From contig JAFLBE010000033.1 in the NCBI GenBank assembly GCA_017303995.1, positions 1-48,130 of the forward strand: 48,130 nt of DNA, written 5' to 3'. The notes beneath the pieces were generated by a model, which was not told the DNA's origin, ran no database searches, and was given only the letters and a program-made list of their open reading frames with translations. Origin of the DNA: Bacteroidota bacterium (GTDB taxonomy: Bacteria > Bacteroidota > JABWAT01). This document shows positions 45,109 through 48,130 of the stretch, piece by piece; position 1 is the stretch's first letter; each line of letters opens with the position of its first letter. The position numbers and the translations under genes are program-made.

Positions 45109-45203
45109 AATTAAGTTTCAATTTGCAAATTACATTTTTGCTGAGTAAAACGCCTCGATTGCTTACCAAATGGCCAATAACAATTGCCCGATTATGAAAA
45201 TCC

Positions 45204-46469
45204 TCAATCCTCAAGCTCATCCATCGTTGGTTCTGGTAATTCCAATATTTGAATTGACTGAATAGCTGAACCTGCAATTCCTTTAATCGAGTTGTACATG
45301 TGATTTGTATTTAGCAGCACTTTCTGAATTTGTTTTTCTCTCTTTTTCCAATGTCCCATTATTGAACGCTTTTCTGCATTAAGGTCGCTTTGCATTTGGG
45401 TAAATCCTTCAACAATTGCTTCCACCTGGAGCCTGAATTCATTGCTCGTCAGAAAATCATAGAGCATGACCATTTTTTCGCCTTTATTTTCTTGTGCAGA
45501 AACAACCGAATTTAATTGAATTATACTCTCACGCAAAACAACACATAGACCTTTGAATTCATCATAAGTACATACCCAAATTCCGTCAACAAGCCCCATC
45601 CTTTCCATCCCTTTGGGTAGTACATCTGTAACCAGAACACCGATGTGGGCACTTTTTTCCCGGATATCGTCTCTTAACTTTTCCAGCCAGTTGGTTTTGA
45701 AATCTTTTGTCCGTTTACTTTCGTAATAAATTGTTCCGCAATTTTGCCTTGACCGGGTATGGACAATCTGCAGACAATCAGCACCCCGTTCACCCTTTTT
45801 GATTTCAGTAATGGTATCCAATGGAAAATTGTCTGATAACCATTCCTCAATGCCCAATTCCTGAACTTCACCCTGCAATTGCATCGACCCTTGTTCCTGC
45901 TTTCGCTTCATTTCCTCGGTTAGCTTTTTCTGGTCATCCAGCTGTTTTTGGAGTTCTTTGATGACGAGTTCGTTTTTGTCCTGCTCAATTTTGCGAATGC
46001 GATCTTTTTCCTCTGAGATTTGTTGATTCAACTTTTTTGCGTTTTCAGCTTCAAGGGTTTCTTTAAGTTCTTCTTTTTCCCTTTTTATTTTCTCAACTTC
46101 AGCTTTGGTTCTATGCAGTTCCTTCACCTGTTCAGACTTTTCCTGAAGCTCTTTCTCAATCAGTTCAATTCTTTCAGACTGTTCATTTTGAATTTTTTGT
46201 TTAAGTTCTCTTTCAAGCGTTACTTTCTCATTTTTAATTTGGGTACTTACTTTCTCAGCAACTAAAATATCTTGTTCACTTTTCAGCTTTTCTAAGTTTT
46301 GTTTTTGCTGTTCAAGTTTGCCTAACTCCTCTTGATATTTTTTCTTTTCTTCGGAAAGTTGAGCATTAAATTTTTTCTTGTATTCTTCATCAAGCTGGTG
46401 AGCAATTACATTGTTCACATCAATTTCCTGTCCGCAATTCGGACAAGCTATTTTTGTTTCGTTTGTCAT
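45204..46469 (-). CDS. DUF2130 coiled-coil protein with PD-(D/E)XK-like domain
   Basis: 421 residues. A zinc-ribbon-like start ACPNCGQEIDV leads into a coiled coil of about 170 residues (30-200), then the DUF2130 domain: EWLSDNFPLDTITEIKKGERGADCLQIV, GTIYYESKRTK (a nuclease-like D...ExK core) and IGVLVTDVLPKGMERMG. Function not established; DUF2130 genes are common near defence genes. Its start is 189 bp from the first CRISPR repeat, on the same strand as the likely array transcript. Confidence 0.88.
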   Translation of the reverse strand: MTNETKIACPNCGQEIDVNNVIAHQLDEEYKKKFNAQLSEEKKKYQEELGKLEQQKQNLEKLKSEQDILVAEKVSTQIKNEKVTLERELKQKIQNEQSERIELIEKELQEKSEQVKELHRTKAEVEKIKREKEELKETLEAENAKKLNQQISEEKDRIRKIEQDKNELVIKELQKQLDDQKKLTEEMKRKQEQGSMQLQGEVQELGIEEWLSDNFPLDTITEIKKGERGADCLQIVHTRSRQNCGTIYYESKRTKDFKTNWLEKLRDDIREKSAHIGVLVTDVLPKGMERMGLVDGIWVCTYDEFKGLCVVLRESIIQLNSVVSAQENKGEKMVMLYDFLTSNEFRLQVEAIVEGFTQMQSDLNAEKRSIMGHWKKREKQIQKVLLNTNHMYNSIKGIAGSAIQSIQILELPEPTMDELED

Positions 46470-46658
46470 AATGTTATTGAATTAATATTTGAATGAAAGT
46501 ATTTTTTAATGACGTATGAATATCGGAATGAAAAGTTTCGGGATCCACAGAGGGAGCAATTTTACTGACAAACAACCTGAAGGATTTGCCAGTGTGAAAA
46601 ATTGAGTTTTTGTGATTTCTGAAAATATAACGATGGAATGCTGTAAAACCCGTTTCAA

Positions 46659-48055
46659 ATTTCAATACTCTTGCGAGTCAAAGTCCTGAGTAAATGCAGG
46701 GAACGAACTTTCCTGGACGGCAGTAGCCGTATGTTGGATTATGTTTCAATACTCTTGCGAGTCAAAGTCCTTAGTAAATATATGAAATTTGGTACAAGTA
46801 CGAAAAGAGAGACAATGGGTTTCAATACTCTTTCGAGTCAATGTCCTGAGTAAATTTCAACATTCAACCTCATACCCATACTACCAGAGAAAAGGTTTCA
46901 ATACTCTTGCGAGTCAAAGTCCTGAGTAAATAATTGAGATATGAACCAGAACCAGAACCACTACCATTTTAAAAGTTTCAATACTCTTACGAGTCAAAAT
47001 CCTGAGTAAATCTAAAAGAATTTAATATTCTTATTAATGCAGGATTGCAAACGTTTCAATACTCTTACGAGTCAATATCCTGAGTAAATGTCGGGACAAA
47101 TGGTTGATCAACCGAAGAGTGGGCGGAACCGTTTCAAATACTCTTACGAGTCAATATCCTGAGTAAATCACAGATCATTGAAACTGATTTAGCTGATGGA
47201 CAAGTAGTCGTTTCAATACTCTTACGAGTCAATATCCTGAGTAAATATCCCACTTATGCCGAAAAAATCAAACAGCTCGTTGACTACTGGAACAGTTTCA
47301 ATACTCTTACGAGTCAATGTCCTGAGTAAATGTAGCTACAGCTGCCTTCTTCATCGGCCGTTCGGTCGGTGTGAAAGTTTCAATACTCTTGCGAGTCAAA
47401 GTCCTGAGTAAATAATTCATTGATTCAACAGGCTGAAGTACTTTTCTACAAAGACGGGTTTCAATACTCTTTCGAGTCAATGTCCTGAGTAAATATTAAA
47501 ACGCAATGAACAGTATAACCAAGTTCCAACACTTGTTTCAATACTCTTACGAGTCAATATCCTGAGTAAATGGTGAACTTGTACTTGTTGAAGTTGAAAC
47601 TGATAAAGGTTTGTTTCAATACTCTTACGAGTCAATATCCTGAGTAAATAGGATAATAAACTTATAAACATATTTAAAGACAATGAGAAAAGGTGTTTCA
47701 ATACTCTTACGAGTCAATATCCTGAGTAAATTTGATCATATCAACTACATGTTAGCTGATGGTCGTATGCAAGTCGTTTCAATACTCTTACGAGTCAATA
47801 TCCTGAGTAAATTGCTCGTGAACAACGAACGTGCGAAAATTGAAAATGCTCCCCCACAGAAGTTTCAATACTCTTGCGAGTCAATGTCCTGAGTAAATCC
47901 AGCTTCATAGAGTATCTGTCCACTGTTGGCGTCGATGTCAGCGTTTCAATACTCTTGCGAGTCAATATCCTGAGTAAATTCGACACACTCGAGATCACTG
48001 AAAAGACGATGATGGTTAACATCATGTTTCAATACTCTTGCGAGTCAATGTCCTG
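46659..48055 (-). CRISPR. CRISPR array, 18 repeats, 17 spacers
   Basis: Repeats of 37 bp start (plus strand) GTTTCAATACTCTT and end TCCTGAGTAAAT. They begin at 46659, 46743, 46819, 46895, 46975, 47053, 47131 (38 bp, one extra A), 47210, 47295, 47377, 47458, 47535, 47613, 47695, 47776, 47862, 47943 and 48026 (cut after 30 bp by the junction). Spacers are 39-49 nt, all different. ACTC and GAGT inside the repeat form a small hairpin. Three positions vary between repeats. On the minus strand repeats end in ATTGAAAC, the common crRNA handle, and the left end is the degenerate one, so transcription is leftward with the leader at the lost right end. No cas genes are here; the handle suits type I-B or III. 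Confidence 0.98.
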
Positions 48056-48130
48056 GCAACCCGGTCGCACAGCCCCATCACCAGTTTGACATCATGCTCG
48101 ATGAGCAGGACCGTCACACCGTCGCGACGA
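48056..48130 (-). CDS. Foreign fragment: LivG-like ABC transporter ATPase
   Basis: GC-rich, unlike everything before it. The minus strand encodes RRDGVTVLLIEHDVKLVMGL and CDRVA, the D-loop/H-loop region of branched-chain amino acid transporter ATPases (LivG), in a style typical of Proteobacteria. It starts exactly where the last CRISPR repeat breaks off, so it is most likely a chimeric join. Confidence 0.8.

Noticed and set aside
47477-48089. Several frames of 69-76 residues within the CRISPR array
   Set aside because: They are translations of repeats and spacers, seen as recurring RILTRKSIET or LLRVNILSK.

Overview
The window looks like an accessory (defence-island) stretch from a bacterium of the Bacteroidota/Chlorobiota (FCB) group, probably a metagenomic contig. 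The reasons are an AT-rich composition, weak or absent Shine-Dalgarno sites for most genes, a gene style typical of that group (DUF2130, four-helix-bundle S23-like protein, AlbA_2 regulator) and an integron with long attC sites. The assignment to phylum is inference. The last 75 bases are GC-rich, encode a LivG-like ABC ATPase fragment in proteobacterial style, and join the CRISPR array in the middle of a repeat, so the right edge is probably an assembly or read chimera.

Layout. (1) 1-5820: a chromosomal integron. Four attC sites separate three minus-strand cassette genes for exported proteins and one cassette without a convincing gene; then come attI, a plus-strand intI integrase and a DnaQ exonuclease-GIY-YIG nuclease fusion whose start overlaps the intI stop. 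(2) 5863-6032: promoter, tRNA-Phe and terminator. (3) 6817-23989: a type 1 BREX operon (XRE regulator, brxA, brxB, brxC, pglX, pglZ, brxL) carrying three insertions: an ATPase-HNH pair of the Septu/PtuAB kind between brxC and pglX, a four-helix-bundle gene, and an AlbA_2 regulator between pglX and pglZ. A small out-of-frame reading frame overlaps the brxL stop. (4) 24047-26796: a two-gene unit, a DUF3696-like ABC-type ATPase and an unrecognised 316-residue partner.

(5) 26821-36131: the best candidate for an undescribed system. An inverted repeat pair (27035-27112 and 35844-35967) brackets two divergent, tightly coupled operons plus a nuclease gene. The leftward operon encodes a four-helix membrane/coiled-coil protein, a membrane-anchored von Willebrand A protein with MIDAS residues, an unknown protein and a Csx20-like protein, a family known from type III CRISPR cyclic-oligonucleotide signalling. 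The rightward operon encodes three unknown proteins and a Lon-like (S16) protease domain with an apparently intact Ser-Lys dyad. Small membrane proteins lie just outside each end.

(6) 36421-46469: minus-strand modules (UvrD/HelD-like helicase; two unknowns; PD-(D/E)XK-like nuclease plus a MoxR/CobS-like ATPase pair; DUF2130 protein). They are separated by solitary, decayed copies of the repeat of the neighbouring CRISPR array, all in the array's orientation and mostly 55-85 nt upstream of the module's first start codon. Two of these junctions are copies of one ~220-bp element that has a repeat relic at each end.

(7) 46659-48055: a CRISPR array with 18 repeats of 37 bp and 17 spacers of 39-49 nt. 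The array is probably transcribed leftward, because on the minus strand each repeat ends in ATTGAAAC, the usual crRNA 5' handle. No cas gene is in the window. The modules would therefore lie on the old, trailer side of the array. A type III CRISPR elsewhere in the genome, with Csx20 and the Lon-like protease as ancillary parts, is a reasonable hypothesis but not shown by this window.
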